The position numbers and the translations under genes were made by a program. Under the pieces are notes generated by a model, which searched no databases, had not been told where the DNA came from, and saw only the letters and a list, made by a program, of their open reading frames with translations. 64,000 nucleotides of DNA. Origin: Hyphomicrobiales bacterium (lineage in GTDB: Bacteria; Pseudomonadota; Alphaproteobacteria; Rhizobiales; Xanthobacteraceae). The stretch is from the NCBI GenBank assembly GCA_021732215.1, contig JAKFVL010000021.1:77001-141000 (forward strand). Reading direction: 5' to 3'. Below, piece by piece: positions 33,380-42,182 of the stretch (position 1 is the stretch's first letter; each line of letters begins with the position of its first letter).

Positions 33380-34378
33380 GTGAAAAAAATCTCCCGGACA
33401 TTTCGTATGATTTTCGCAAGCGTTGTGGTCGCGCTGGCTATTCTGGCGCTGATCACGCATTTCGGCGCTGCCGCGATCGAGCGCGCCTATCCGTTGAACG
33501 GCGAGCGCATCGATGTGACCGGCGCGCGGTTGCGCGTCGTGCAGCTTGGGCCACGCGATGCAACCGGTCCGGCGGTCGTGCTGGTGCATGGTGCTTCGGC
33601 CAATCTCGAATCCCTGCGCCAGCCGCTCGGCGATCTGATCGCACAGAAACATCGCGTCATTCTGGTGGACCGGCCCGGTCACGGCGGTTCGACCCGCGAG
33701 GGCACCGACGCCACGTCGCCGTCGGCGCAGGCGCGCATGATCGACGAGATGCTGGGCAAGCTGCAGATCGATCGCGCCGTGTTCGTGGTGCATTCGTGGG
33801 CCGGCGCGCTGGGTGCGGCGATGGCGGTCGAAGTTCCGCAGCGTGTGGCTGGCCTCGTGATGCTGGCTCCGGCGACGCATCCGTGGTCCGGTGGCGTCGG
33901 CGTCTTCAACAAGCTCGCGACCTTGCCCGTGATTGGTCCGCTGCTGGCCTATACGCTGCCCGTGCCGCTCGGCTGGTTTCTGGTCGAGTCCGGCGCTCGT
34001 TCTGTGTTCTCGCCGCAGCCGATGCCGGAGGGTTATGTGCAGAACACGGCGATCCCGCTGGTGCTGCGTCCGCGCGAGTTTCTCGGCAATGCCTGGGATC
34101 TGGTGCTGCTGAAGCCGGAAGTGGTCCGGCTCTCTCCGCGCTATGGCGAAATCAAGGTGCCGGTGACGATCTTCGTGGGCGACAAGGACCGCACGGTGTC
34201 ACCGCGGATTCATGCTCAGGCATTTGCCCGCGATGTGCCGCAAACGAAACTGGTCGATCTGCCCGGTGTCGGTCACATGCCGCAGAACGCCGTGCCCGAG
34301 CAGATCGCCGCCGAGGTCGATACGATCGCGAGGCAGGCTGCGGTCGCCGCGCCAAAAGCCAGCGCGGCGGCGCAGTAG
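33380..34378 (+). CDS. membrane-anchored alpha/beta hydrolase
   Basis: 332 residues from GTG 33380 (reads KKISRTFR then a transmembrane anchor ASVVVALAILALITHFG); ATG 33407 is the other possible start. The hydrolase core has VVLVHGASANLESLR as the oxyanion segment, DRPGHGGSTR, the nucleophile Ser in VVHSWAGALGAAMA, the acid in IFVGDKDRTVSP and His in GVGHMPQNA. Note VHSWAG instead of the usual G-x-S-x-G. Topology puts the enzyme in the periplasm. Substrate unknown. Likely co-transcribed with the TPR gene 37 bases upstream. Confidence 0.87.
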   Translation: MKKISRTFRMIFASVVVALAILALITHFGAAAIERAYPLNGERIDVTGARLRVVQLGPRDATGPAVVLVHGASANLESLRQPLGDLIAQKHRVILVDRPGHGGSTREGTDATSPSAQARMIDEMLGKLQIDRAVFVVHSWAGALGAAMAVEVPQRVAGLVMLAPATHPWSGGVGVFNKLATLPVIGPLLAYTLPVPLGWFLVESGARSVFSPQPMPEGYVQNTAIPLVLRPREFLGNAWDLVLLKPEVVRLSPRYGEIKVPVTIFVGDKDRTVSPRIHAQAFARDVPQTKLVDLPGVGHMPQNAVPEQIAAEVDTIARQAAVAAPKASAAAQ

Positions 34379-34396
34379 CAACTTAACGAATTCAGT

Positions 34397-34422
34397 GTCG
34401 TCCCTGCGTACGCAGGGACGAC
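34397..34422. repeat. perfect 26-bp palindrome
   Basis: GTCGTCCCTGCGT followed immediately by its exact reverse complement. It lies between the convergent hydrolase and pyk genes and has no T-run. It may be a minimal form of an intergenic palindromic repeat, acting as an mRNA end or bidirectional stop. Confidence 0.85.
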
Positions 34423-34447
34423 CGCTCAGGGTGAGCTTGGCTGGACT

Positions 34448-35884
34448 CTAGAAATCCGCGTCGCTGTCGGAACCGACATTGGCGATGCGCAGCATGTTGG
34501 TTGCGCCCGGCGTGCCGAGCGGAACACCTGCGACGACAATGACTCGCTGGCCGGCGCGGGCAAAGCCGTCGCGGAACGCGATGCGGTTGGCGCGTTGAAC
34601 CATGTCGTCCTGATCGTGGGCGTCGTCAGCCACCACGCAATGCACGCCCCACACCACCGACAGTTTACGACCCGCAGCGATGTTCGGCGTGATCGCAACG
34701 ATCGGCGATTTTGGCCGCTCGCGGGCGACGCGCATTGCTGTCGAGCCTGAACTGGTCCAGCAGATGATCGCGGACAGGTCGAGCGTTTCGGCGATCTGGC
34801 GCGCGGCGTCTGCGATGGCATCGCCTGCAGTCTGCTCCGGCTCGGGCCGCTGCGCATTGATCACGCTGCGAAAAATCGGATCGCGTTCCACTTCCTCACC
34901 GATGCGGTTCATGGTCGAGACGGCTTCGACCGGGAATTTGCCAGCGGCGGACTCAGCCGAGAGCATGATGGCGTCGGCGCCCTCATAGACGGCGGTGGCG
35001 ACATCGGAGACTTCGGCGCGGGTCGGCACCGGGCTCGTGATCATCGATTCCAGCATCTGCGTTGCGACCACCACCGGCTTGCCGGCGCGGCGCGCCATGC
35101 GGGTCATCTGTTTTTGCAGCGCGGGGACGCGCTCGAGCGGCAGTTCCACGCCGAGATCGCCGCGGGCGACCATCAGCGCGTCGGACTCTTCCAGAATATC
35201 GGCGAGGCGGTCGATCGCTTGCGGCTTCTCGATCTTCGACATGATCGAGGCGCGTCCGCGCACCAATTTCTTCGCTTCCGCGACATCCTCGCCACGCTGA
35301 ACGAACGACAGCGCGATCCAGTCGATGCCGGTTTGGAGCGCGGCTTCGAGATCGGCGCGGTCCTTGGTCGTCATCGCCGAGACGGGCAGATCGGTGTCCG
35401 GCAGGCTGACGCCCTTGCGATCCGACATGCGGCCGCCCACGACGACGCGGGTCAAGGCGCGATCCGGCGAGGTTTCCTCCGCGATCAGGCGGACCTTGCC
35501 GTCATCGAGCAGCAACGCATGGCCGGGCCGCAATGCTTTCAGGATTTCCGGATGCGGCAGGTAGACGCGGCTCTTGTCGCCGGGCGTCTTGTCCGAATCC
35601 AGCACGAACGCTTCGCCGTTGTGCAGCTGAACGGCGCCGTCGGTGAAGCTGCCGAGCCGCAGCTTCGGTCCCTGCAGATCGACCAGAATGCCGATCGGCC
35701 GGCCGTAGTTGTTCTCGACATTGCGAATGGTCTCGACCAGTTCGCGCATCTTGTCATGAGGCGTGTGGCTCATGTTGATGCGGAACATGTCCGCGCCTGC
35801 CTCGAACAGTTTGCGGATCATCGCCGAGTCCGAAGATACGGGACCGAGCGTTGCGAGAATCTTGATACGGCGCAAACGTCTCAT
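34448..35884 (-). CDS. pyk: pyruvate kinase
   Basis: 478 residues. Converts phosphoenolpyruvate and ADP to pyruvate and ATP. Start MRRLRRIKILATLGPVSSDS; motifs MFRINMSHTPHDKMRE, DLQGPKLRLG, then KIEKPQAIDRLADILEESDA and MVARGDLGVELPLERVP with the metal-binding Glu/Asp, and ATQMLESMI. The C-domain carries the tail IVVAGVPLGTPGATN. Type II bacterial length. The ATG overlaps the stop of the DUF1036 gene (ATGA), so they are coupled; a longer frame upstream is a shadow of that gene. Confidence 0.97.
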   Translation of the reverse strand: MRRLRRIKILATLGPVSSDSAMIRKLFEAGADMFRINMSHTPHDKMRELVETIRNVENNYGRPIGILVDLQGPKLRLGSFTDGAVQLHNGEAFVLDSDKTPGDKSRVYLPHPEILKALRPGHALLLDDGKVRLIAEETSPDRALTRVVVGGRMSDRKGVSLPDTDLPVSAMTTKDRADLEAALQTGIDWIALSFVQRGEDVAEAKKLVRGRASIMSKIEKPQAIDRLADILEESDALMVARGDLGVELPLERVPALQKQMTRMARRAGKPVVVATQMLESMITSPVPTRAEVSDVATAVYEGADAIMLSAESAAGKFPVEAVSTMNRIGEEVERDPIFRSVINAQRPEPEQTAGDAIADAARQIAETLDLSAIICWTSSGSTAMRVARERPKSPIVAITPNIAAGRKLSVVWGVHCVVADDAHDQDDMVQRANRIAFRDGFARAGQRVIVVAGVPLGTPGATNMLRIANVGSDSDADF

Positions 35885-36399
35885 GGGCGGGCGGGCGCGC
35901 CGGAGGGCAGGCCCGATCCCGGGGGCACGCTGCCTTGCGGATTCGGCAGGCCCGGAAGCCCCGGCGATTTCTGCGGCAGTTGTTCGTTCGCTTCCGTCAA
36001 CTGAACGGTCCAGGCGCGCTGCTCGCCGGTATCGACCTCGAAGTAGCCGGTGCGGTCGAAGCCGCGGGCGAGACAATCCTCGGTGCCCTTGATGGTGAAT
36101 TCCTTATCGCGCGAACACATGAATGCCTGTCCTGACCACTCGCCGCCACGATCGTAGTCGATGGCATAAATATAATAATACCGTGCGACGAGCGTCCCGC
36201 GCAGCAATGTCTCGCAAGCCTTGGATGACACGTTCCACCAGCCCTCGGTCACCCAGCCTTCATTGTCCTTGTAGCCGAGAGCGATGCCGACCCGGCTTCC
36301 GGTGTTGTTGCACAGACGGAAGTCGGCGGACGCAGGAGTCGCGGACGCGATCGTGACCGATATGACGATAGCCGTCAGGGCGGCGGCACTAGATCTCAT
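35881..36399 (-). CDS. DUF1036 family exported protein
   Basis: 172 residues from ATG 36399; signal peptide MRSSAAALTAIVISVTIASA with cleavage near ASADF. The DUF1036 core is FRLCNNTGSRVGIALGYKDN, then GWWNVSSKACETLLRGTL, ARYYYIYAIDYDRGGEW and CLARGFDRTGYFEVDTGEQ, with three or four cysteines likely paired in the periplasm. The tail is Pro/Gly-rich. Members of this family are unknown in function but, as far as I recall, regularly precede pyk in Rhizobiales, as here with a 4-base overlap. ATG 36426 is an alternative start. Confidence 0.88.
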   Translation of the reverse strand: MRSSAAALTAIVISVTIASATPASADFRLCNNTGSRVGIALGYKDNEGWVTEGWWNVSSKACETLLRGTLVARYYYIYAIDYDRGGEWSGQAFMCSRDKEFTIKGTEDCLARGFDRTGYFEVDTGEQRAWTVQLTEANEQLPQKSPGLPGLPNPQGSVPPGSGLPSGAPARP

Positions 36400-36659
36400 C
36401 GGAAAAGGGGGTCTTCGAAACAACATCGTTGGACGGAACCATATCAAACCATTACAGATTTCGCGTAAGCGGCATAGCACTGTCAACGGTTCACATGCGC
36501 AAATCGTTAAGAGTGGAATGGTGGAAAGTGCTCTAAAAACAGGTTAGTGCCCCGATTATCCGTCAGATGTGGCAATTTGTGTGACAATTCCCATCTGATG
36601 AGAAAGTACGCGGCTGTTTTGATGCTGGTTTCGGCGTGGCGTGATGGTGGGAGCGAGTG

Positions 36660-36974
36660 ATGGCGATCGACGACAAGACGCGCGAAGATACGGCACGTAC
36701 CGAGCTTGAAGCGGCGGTCTTCCGGCGGCTGGTCGAGCATCTGCGCAGTCGCACCGACGTGCAGAACATCGACATGATGAATCTTGCAGGGTTCTGCCGC
36801 AACTGTCTGTCGAACTGGCTCAAGGATGCCGCCGATGCCAAGGGGCAGCCGATGACCAAGGACGAGAGCCGCGAAGCGGTCTACGGCATGCCGTATGAGG
36901 AGTGGAAGGCGAAGCATCAGCAAGAGGCCTCGCAGGCCCAGCTCGATGCGATGAAGAAGAGCCACGCGCACTAA
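36660..36974 (+). CDS. DUF1244 domain protein
   Basis: 104 residues, ATG 36660 after GGGAG. The core AAVFRRLVEHLRSRTDVQNI, then MMNLAGFCRNCLSNWLKDAA and a YGMPYEEWKAKHQ segment, is the DUF1244 signature with the C-x-x-C pair (FCRNC), suggesting metal or thiol chemistry. It is mostly helical and cytoplasmic. Function is unknown. The gene is divergent from the DUF1036-pyk operon and stands near gapR; this grouping recurs in the order, from memory. Confidence 0.93.
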   Translation: MAIDDKTREDTARTELEAAVFRRLVEHLRSRTDVQNIDMMNLAGFCRNCLSNWLKDAADAKGQPMTKDESREAVYGMPYEEWKAKHQQEASQAQLDAMKKSHAH

Positions 36975-36987
36975 TTCTTTCGAAGAG

Positions 36988-37096
36988 CGTCATCCTCAGG
37001 TGCGAGCCGCAAGGCGGCGAGCCTCGAAGGATGACATTGATGCCGATGGCCGTTCATCCTTCGAGGCGCGCAAGAGCGCGCACCTCAGGATGACGG
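36988..37096. repeat. dispersed palindromic repeats, family C (two adjacent copies)
   Basis: Copy at 36988-37035 (GCGTCATCCTCAGGTGCGAG... to ...CTCGAAGGATGAC) and copy at 37053-37096 (TCATCCTTCGAGGCGCGC... to ...CACCTCAGGATGACG) in opposite orientation. Each has an inner GC hairpin. They separate the DUF1244 gene from gapR. Confidence 0.85.
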
Positions 37097-37263
37097 GATC
37101 GATTTATGGTTCCGGGGCAATTGTGCAATTTGCGTTATCCCCTGTGAGTCATTGTGGATGAAAGCCGCGTCGCCTTGACGGCAACCGCGCCGATCCTGAG
37201 TGTGCATCCTCAAGCGGCGTGCCAGCCGCATTTCATCTCACGACCAGTACCCAGGAGTACACG

Positions 37264-37533
37264 ATGGCCACCGCCGCCGCCGTTCAGGACGCGCCCGCGA
37301 CCAAATTCGCCAAGGATCAGCTCAAGGCCATCATCGAGCGTATCGAGCGGCTCGAGGAAGAAAAGAAGACCATCTCCGACGACATCCGCGACGTTTACGC
37401 CGAGGCCAAGGGCAACGGCTTCGACGTCAAGGCGCTGCGCACCATCGTGCGGCTGCGAAAGCAGGACGCCAACGAGCGGCAGGAACAGGAGACGATCCTG
37501 GAAACCTACATGCAGGCACTCGGGATGATTTGA
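37264..37533 (+). CDS. gapR: nucleoid-associated protein GapR (DUF2312)
   Basis: 89 residues. GapR clamps overtwisted DNA ahead of replication and transcription forks and is essential or important in alphaproteobacteria. Visible: an N-terminal Ala-rich start, then [40 protein letters not shown] and the basic [18 protein letters not shown], all DUF2312 hallmarks: a long coiled coil followed by a short dimer helix. ATG 37264 has AGGAG seven bases upstream. Family C repeats lie on both sides of the gene. Confidence 0.95.
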   Translation: MATAAAVQDAPATKFAKDQLKAIIERIERLEEEKKTISDDIRDVYAEAKGNGFDVKALRTIVRLRKQDANERQEQETILETYMQALGMI

Positions 37534-37585
37534 GGGCCGGGTTGCGATCGAATCCAGGGCGCTCCGCTTCCTTCATCGATCTTCC

Positions 37586-37688
37586 GTCATCCTTCGAGGC
37601 GCGCGCTCTTGCGCGCCTCGAAGGATGAGTGGCCATCGGCAAAATTCATCCTTCGAGACGCCCGCTCCGCGGGCTCCTCGGAATGACG
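37586..37688. repeat. dispersed palindromic repeats, family C (two adjacent copies)
   Basis: First unit from GTCATCCTTCGAGGCGCGCG to CGCGCCTCGAAGGATGA, a near-perfect hairpin; second unit from TTCATCCTTCGAGACGCCCG to GGGCTCCTCGGAATGACG. They lie between convergent gapR and the DUF882 gene. Confidence 0.85.
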
Positions 37689-37708
37689 CCGTTTCTTGGT
37701 TGGAAGGA

Positions 37709-39268
37709 TCAGCGCAGCGAGGCCGTCCGCACCACGAACGTCATGGTGTCCAGCGTAGCGACTGCTGCACCAGAGAAGCGCTCGCAGACGATGCCCATCT
37801 GCGGATCGTTGGAGAATGTCATCGCGATCGACGAGCGCGGCTTGACGAACATCGCCCGCAGCTGCGTCAGATCAGGCTGCCCCATGATCGTCGCCGACAT
37901 CGCGGTCGAGGCGCTGGGGGCGACAATCATCGCGCGCGTCCAGACGTCGTTGAGATTGGCGGTGGTGATGCGAGTGGAGGTTGCGATCGTTCCCGGCTGG
38001 CGCTGCTGTCCCTTGGAGACGATTGTGGTGAGACCCGTTGTGATCGGCTGCGACAGTGACGCAGGGCGGATGCTGCGCGGGACGGGGGCGCTGGCGGCGA
38101 CGATCTGTGCGCGGTTGATGACGGGAGCGGACGGGGCGTAAGCGAGTGCGGCGTTCGGATTAAGGCTGGCGGTCGATTGCGGATCGGCGGATGCGAAGGC
38201 GTTGCGGGCGGCGATTGCCGCGACCTGTTGCGGCGACGCCTGCTTCGCCGTTGTCGGCTCGTCACCCCAGAAGCCGCGGGCGTTGATGATATCGGCCGGC
38301 GTTTGCGGTTTCGTTGCGACAGGGGCGGCGGGTTTCGAGCCTGGCTTGGGGGCGGCAACCGCCTGGGAATTCGCGGACGCAAGCTGGAAGCTGGCTGTTG
38401 CGCTGGCGGGTTTCGAGCGCGGGATCGGGATCGGGCCAGAACCTGCGCCTGCTGCTGTGGCAACGACGGCACCCGGTTTGGCCGCGACCGGTGTTGCGCC
38501 GGCGCCGCTCTCCTCGTCATCCTCATCAGCTTTGCCGAGCTTGCCGCGGAACAGCGATGCCAGGAAACTCTTGCCTGACGACGGCGATGATGCGCCGCCG
38601 TTCTGTTCGCGCCGCTCGATGTCGGCGGCGGCGAGGTCATAGCCGCGGAGCGGGGTGCCGTCAGAGGGGATGTGCACGGTGCGGCCATCGGGGAAGACGC
38701 GCGCAAGCTGGTCGTGGTTCATGCGCGGCCAGTGGCGCACGTTGCCGGTATCGAGATGCACGAACGGCGATCCAGACCCCGGATAGAAGCCGACGCCACC
38801 GCGCTGCATGCGCAGGCCGGCGACGCGGATTTGCTCGAGCGCCACGCCCGGAATGAAGAAGTCGATTGCCTGGCCGCGGGTATGCAGGCTGTGGCGGGCA
38901 ACGCCCGACGAGCGCCGGCGCAGCATCGCGTTGGTTGCGGGCGCGCGGTAGGAGGAAATGATCTGGATCGGCTGCTTGGCGTCTACGTCGCGGTATACTT
39001 CCCAGAGGACATCGAACAGCTTTCGGTCCATCACGGTCGAGTCCTGGCTGCGCCAGTCGCGCAGGAAGTGATTGAGCTTCTTCAGGCCGTCCTCGTCATA
39101 GCGCCCGTTGCGCTTGAAGGTGACGGTGATGTCTTCTTCGGAATGGGTATGGTGGAAGGAGAGGGTGCGGGTATCGCCGGTGGCGGTGGCATCATGGACA
39201 GCGCGGGGGGCGGCAAAAAGCACCAGCGACGCAAGCCCGATCGAAAGACCGGTTTGCTGAACAGACAT
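37709..39268 (-). CDS. DUF882 (YcbK/peptidase M15-like) exported peptidoglycan hydrolase
   Basis: 519 residues from ATG 39268. Signal peptide (GLSIGLASLVLFAAPRAVHD region). The zinc peptidase domain is in residues about 30-200: RTLSFHHTHSEEDITVTF, then SSYRAPATNAMLRRRSSGVA, ARHSLHTRGQAIDFFIPG with the H-x6-D zinc motif, and PFVHLDTGNVRHWPR with the last His. This family cleaves peptidoglycan cross-links (M15 D,D-carboxypeptidase/endopeptidase type). The remaining 300 residues are Ala/Pro/Ser-rich and low complexity, possibly a wall-spanning or binding region. A start at 39301 has no better support. The next gene on the same strand upstream is an L,D-transpeptidase. Confidence 0.88.
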   Translation of the reverse strand: MSVQQTGLSIGLASLVLFAAPRAVHDATATGDTRTLSFHHTHSEEDITVTFKRNGRYDEDGLKKLNHFLRDWRSQDSTVMDRKLFDVLWEVYRDVDAKQPIQIISSYRAPATNAMLRRRSSGVARHSLHTRGQAIDFFIPGVALEQIRVAGLRMQRGGVGFYPGSGSPFVHLDTGNVRHWPRMNHDQLARVFPDGRTVHIPSDGTPLRGYDLAAADIERREQNGGASSPSSGKSFLASLFRGKLGKADEDDEESGAGATPVAAKPGAVVATAAGAGSGPIPIPRSKPASATASFQLASANSQAVAAPKPGSKPAAPVATKPQTPADIINARGFWGDEPTTAKQASPQQVAAIAARNAFASADPQSTASLNPNAALAYAPSAPVINRAQIVAASAPVPRSIRPASLSQPITTGLTTIVSKGQQRQPGTIATSTRITTANLNDVWTRAMIVAPSASTAMSATIMGQPDLTQLRAMFVKPRSSIAMTFSNDPQMGIVCERFSGAAVATLDTMTFVVRTASLR

Positions 39269-39302
39269 CGCAAATGTTTTTCGTGCGCAAGAAGCTGGCA
39301 CG

Positions 39303-39376
39303 CTAGAGCCCCCAATTCGAAGTTCGCTCAGCCTTGCCGTATCCCATCAAAGCGAACTTCGAATTGGGGACACTAG
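39303..39376. repeat. long inverted repeat 1 with 22-nt loop, bounded by CTAG
   Basis: Arms 39310-39328 and 39351-39369 are a perfect 19-bp inverted repeat (CCCCAATTCGAAGTTCGCT and its complement), loop of 22 bases. CTAG tetranucleotides lie exactly three bases outside each arm (39303-39306 and 39373-39376), so the symmetry extends beyond the stem. No T-run follows. Confidence 0.9.
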
Positions 39377-39391
39377 CCAGATTTGATTCGA

Positions 39392-39462
39392 GTGCGGTTT
39401 TGGTTTGCAAGTTCCTTTTGGAGCGCTCGTCGATGGTGCAAGGAACTTGCAAACCACCGCAC
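39392..39462. repeat. long inverted repeat 2 with 22-nt loop
   Basis: Arms 39402-39417 and 39440-39455 are a perfect 16-bp inverted repeat (GGTTTGCAAGTTCCTT and its complement); an outer GTGCGG/CCGCAC pair (39392-39397 and 39457-39462) extends the stem with a small asymmetric bulge. The loop is 22 bases, the same as in the first repeat 15 bases upstream, while the sequences differ. Confidence 0.9.
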
Positions 39463-39676
39463 CCGGCTCCACCCCAGAGACAAAAACCTGACGAAGCGAC
39501 CCGACCCGAAGACCTCCCGCGCGACCCCGAATGCAGCGAGGGAAGAGAGATATAGATGCTTAATTCAGGAGAGTTAACCGACGTTTACTTTCCCGCCTCA
39601 CGCTCTGGTTACCATCGTCGGTGAGCAGTATGGCAAAAAAACGCCCGTTGACCATATTTGGGTGGACGATGGTTAA

Positions 39677-39709
39677 CGAAAAAGGGCGCCGCGGTGATGC
39701 GACGCCCTT
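39677..39709 (-). terminator. rho-independent terminator of the L,D-transpeptidase gene
   Basis: On the minus strand AAGGGCG...CGCCCTT (7-bp stem with GC-rich extension) followed by TTTCG, giving five T in a row. It starts 37 bases after the stop codon. On the plus strand GTTTTTG follows the same stem, so it may work both ways. Confidence 0.75.
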
Positions 39710-39745
39710 GTTTTTGTTGATTTATTTCGCCTTCCGGACGCCAGC

Positions 39746-41764
39746 CTAGCGCGTCACCGTCCGGCGCTGGCCGCGAACCGGGGTCGGTGGGGCCGGCGGC
39801 GGCCCAAACAGGCGCTCGAAAAATGACGGACCGCCCCCGCCTGAACTGGCGCCATTGAAGGCAACGCCCTGCGGTATTTCCGCCCGGGGCCGGCTGTAGT
39901 TCGGCTGGGCATGGGCCACGATCGACTCGAGGTCCTTGCCTTCGCTGCCCTTGAGCATCGCGATCATGCGCGCGTCGCGACCGTAGACGTCCTTGCGGAA
40001 TTCCAGCTTGCCGGCATCGTCGACGAACGCCGTCTGGTAGGTGATGTTCACCGGGATCGGCGTCGGGAATTTGATGTCGATCTCGCTGTTGCCGTACATG
40101 CTGCGGATCCTCTCGGGCGTATATCGCTCGTTCGGCAAAACGATGCCAAGCAGCGTTGCCGCGTACTGATCCGGGTTCTGCACCCGCATGCAGCCGTGGC
40201 TGAAGGCCCGATCCTCCTTGGCGAACAGGTGCTTGTCCGGCGTGTCGTGCTGGTAGACGAGGAACTTGTTCGGGAAGTTGAAGCGGATGCGGCCGAGGGC
40301 GTTGCCTGCTCCCGGCGGTTGCGAAATGTGAATACCGCCGTCGGACCGGCGCTCAAGACGCAGTCCCATCCGCGTCAGCACGTTCGGATCCTGCTGCAAG
40401 GCCGGCAGATATTCGTTGTAGACGATCGACGGCGGCACGTTCCAGGTCGGATTGACGGTAATGAACTTCATCGTCTCGGTCAGAAGCGGCGTGGCCTGAT
40501 TGCCCGGCTTGCCGGTGACAACGCGCGTGGTCCAGACCGGCTGGCCCTTCTGCATCACCCTCAGCGTATAGTCAGGAATGTTGAGGATGACATAGGCGTT
40601 GCCGAGCGAAGCTGCGCCAAGCTCGCGCGGCAACCAGCGCCAGCGCTCCATGTTGACGCGGACGATGTCGATCTGACGGTCGCGCTTTGGCGCATTCAGC
40701 GCGCGCACGGTGGCGTCGTCGAGCTGGCCGGTGACCTTGATGTCGGCGCTGCCCTGGAACTTGCGCACGGCGTTGGCGACTGCTTCGTCGTAACGCTGGT
40801 CGCTGGCATCGCCGGCGAGGCCGAGGCGGGCGCGAAGGCCCGGCACGCGGGCATCTTCCGGCGCGATTGCTTCGATCGTCTGCTTCTTGGTCTTGCGCGC
40901 AGGCGTGAACTTCAGCACCGGGCCGTTTTCGATTTTCGCCACGGGCGTTTCGGTTTCACCGCGCAGTTTTCCGAGCTCGGCCCGCAGCGCCTTATAGAGC
41001 TTGTGCGGCGGATTGTAGGAATCGAGCGCGGTCGCAGCATCAGTCGCAGTCGAAACGTTGGCGAGGATTTCAGACGGCTCCGGCGTGTGATCCGGGTACT
41101 GGATATCGGCTGCAACGCGCGAGAAGTGCATGCGGCCGGACTGCGCATGACGCGCGTAGTCGAGCACAGCCGCGGTCAGCTTCAGTTCGGCTTCCGCCAA
41201 TGCGTCCGGCGTCGTGGACGCCGCGAAATCCGGTGTGGGATAATCGGCGGAAGACAGTCCGTCCTTGTCGGCGTCCTTCAGCCGGGCGACGGCGCTTTTG
41301 GCGCGCGCAGTTGCGGTCCCTGCCGATGTCCAGACCGGCGCATAGTCGCGGCTCTTGTAGAACGCATCGACGGCCACCCGTTCGCCCTTGCGATCGAAAT
41401 AGCGCGCGCCCTTCGATGCGAGGAGGTCCCGCAGTTTCTCGGCGACCGGCTGGTCAGCCACAGCTACGCTGCTCGCCCTTGCAGGCTCGGTTGCGGGCGT
41501 AACGGCTGTCGCTGGAGCTGCTGCTGGAGGTGTGACAGTAGCGGTTGTCGCGGGGGCGGCCGCCGGTTTGATATCGGCTGCGCTTGGCGGCGGGATGTTG
41601 GCTGAATCGGGCATCGGCACGGCGGCATCGATAGCGAGATCCGAGGCGCTGCGGCCCGTCGTGGTCTGGGCCAGCGCCGATGTCGCGGTCACCGCGAGGA
41701 AGCTCGCCGCGACGGCCATCAGGACTCGGTCAAAGCCCTTGTGGCCCTTGTTCTGGACTCGCAT
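39746..41764 (-). CDS. L,D-transpeptidase (YcbB/LdtD type) with peptidoglycan-binding domain
   Basis: 672 residues. Signal peptide (VLMAVAASFLAVTATSALA). A Pro/Ala/Thr-rich linker leads to an inserted helical and peptidoglycan-binding region (LSSADYPTPDF; DQRYDEAVANAVRKFQGSAD at about 330), then the YkuD catalytic domain: MPDSANIPP-free core with HISQPPGAGNALGRIRFNFP and SHGCMRVQNPDQYA, where His523-Gly-Cys525 is the nucleophile motif. It makes 3-3 cross-links in the cell wall and may resist beta-lactams that block D,D-transpeptidases. ATG follows GGGGTGA. The C-terminus is Pro/Arg-rich. It lies upstream of another wall enzyme. Confidence 0.95.
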   Translation of the reverse strand: MRVQNKGHKGFDRVLMAVAASFLAVTATSALAQTTTGRSASDLAIDAAVPMPDSANIPPPSAADIKPAAAPATTATVTPPAAAPATAVTPATEPARASSVAVADQPVAEKLRDLLASKGARYFDRKGERVAVDAFYKSRDYAPVWTSAGTATARAKSAVARLKDADKDGLSSADYPTPDFAASTTPDALAEAELKLTAAVLDYARHAQSGRMHFSRVAADIQYPDHTPEPSEILANVSTATDAATALDSYNPPHKLYKALRAELGKLRGETETPVAKIENGPVLKFTPARKTKKQTIEAIAPEDARVPGLRARLGLAGDASDQRYDEAVANAVRKFQGSADIKVTGQLDDATVRALNAPKRDRQIDIVRVNMERWRWLPRELGAASLGNAYVILNIPDYTLRVMQKGQPVWTTRVVTGKPGNQATPLLTETMKFITVNPTWNVPPSIVYNEYLPALQQDPNVLTRMGLRLERRSDGGIHISQPPGAGNALGRIRFNFPNKFLVYQHDTPDKHLFAKEDRAFSHGCMRVQNPDQYAATLLGIVLPNERYTPERIRSMYGNSEIDIKFPTPIPVNITYQTAFVDDAGKLEFRKDVYGRDARMIAMLKGSEGKDLESIVAHAQPNYSRPRAEIPQGVAFNGASSGGGGPSFFERLFGPPPAPPTPVRGQRRTVTR

Positions 41765-42182
41765 TTTCTTTCACCCCTTTGGGCGTCGCCGTCCCGTCAT
41801 GGAACAGCCTGTGTTGTTCCGTCGCATGTAAACAACGCAAACACTCAAACGATGGTTTCGCGACCGGCCTTGCCCGCTAAGGGCCCAAAAAAGCCAATGG
41901 TCGCCGCCGTCTGCATTGCTTCGACAGCATAGATACATGCGCTGGCCTGATGCGGCTAGCGCCGCACCCGGCGGTCACGAGAAACTGACTTTAATTTGCG
42001 GCGCGGCGCAACGGTTTGCGCTTATTGCCGCGCGCTTTTGGGCAAGTCTGTCACCGCACGGCAACGGTTCAAACCGGGTTCCTGGCACAGCGGGAGACGG
42101 TCGTCAGGCGACCCGCGGGTGCGGCCTGATTCGTTCAGGATGGCTCTTCAGTCTTCGTTCAGGATGGCTCTTCAGTCTTCGT
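41765..42182. other. intergenic region upstream of the L,D-transpeptidase
   Basis: 418 bases between two minus-strand genes. The part next to 41765 holds the transpeptidase leader and must contain its promoter. The rest has no supported open frame. The last 50 bases are tandem copies of the 3' end of the neighbouring regulator gene. Confidence 0.5.

Larger units (their letters stand above)
39269..39745. other. intergenic region with two long inverted repeats
   Basis: 477 bases between the DUF882 gene and the L,D-transpeptidase gene, both on the minus strand. It holds two strong inverted repeats (39303-39376 and 39392-39462), an unassigned AT-richer stretch (39550-39680) and a terminator for the upstream gene (39677-39709). 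Open frames in it are short and lack ribosome binding sites. Confidence 0.7.

Noticed and set aside
34448-36076. Pyruvate kinase with 64 extra N-terminal residues
   Set aside because: The extension overlaps the DUF1036 gene in another frame. MRRLRRIKILATLGP is the usual Pyk start.
36988-37688. CRISPR-like array suggested by repeated CATCCTTCGAGG units
   Set aside because: Units are palindromic, alternate in orientation, vary in spacing and flank a gene; no regular repeat-spacer pattern and no cas genes.
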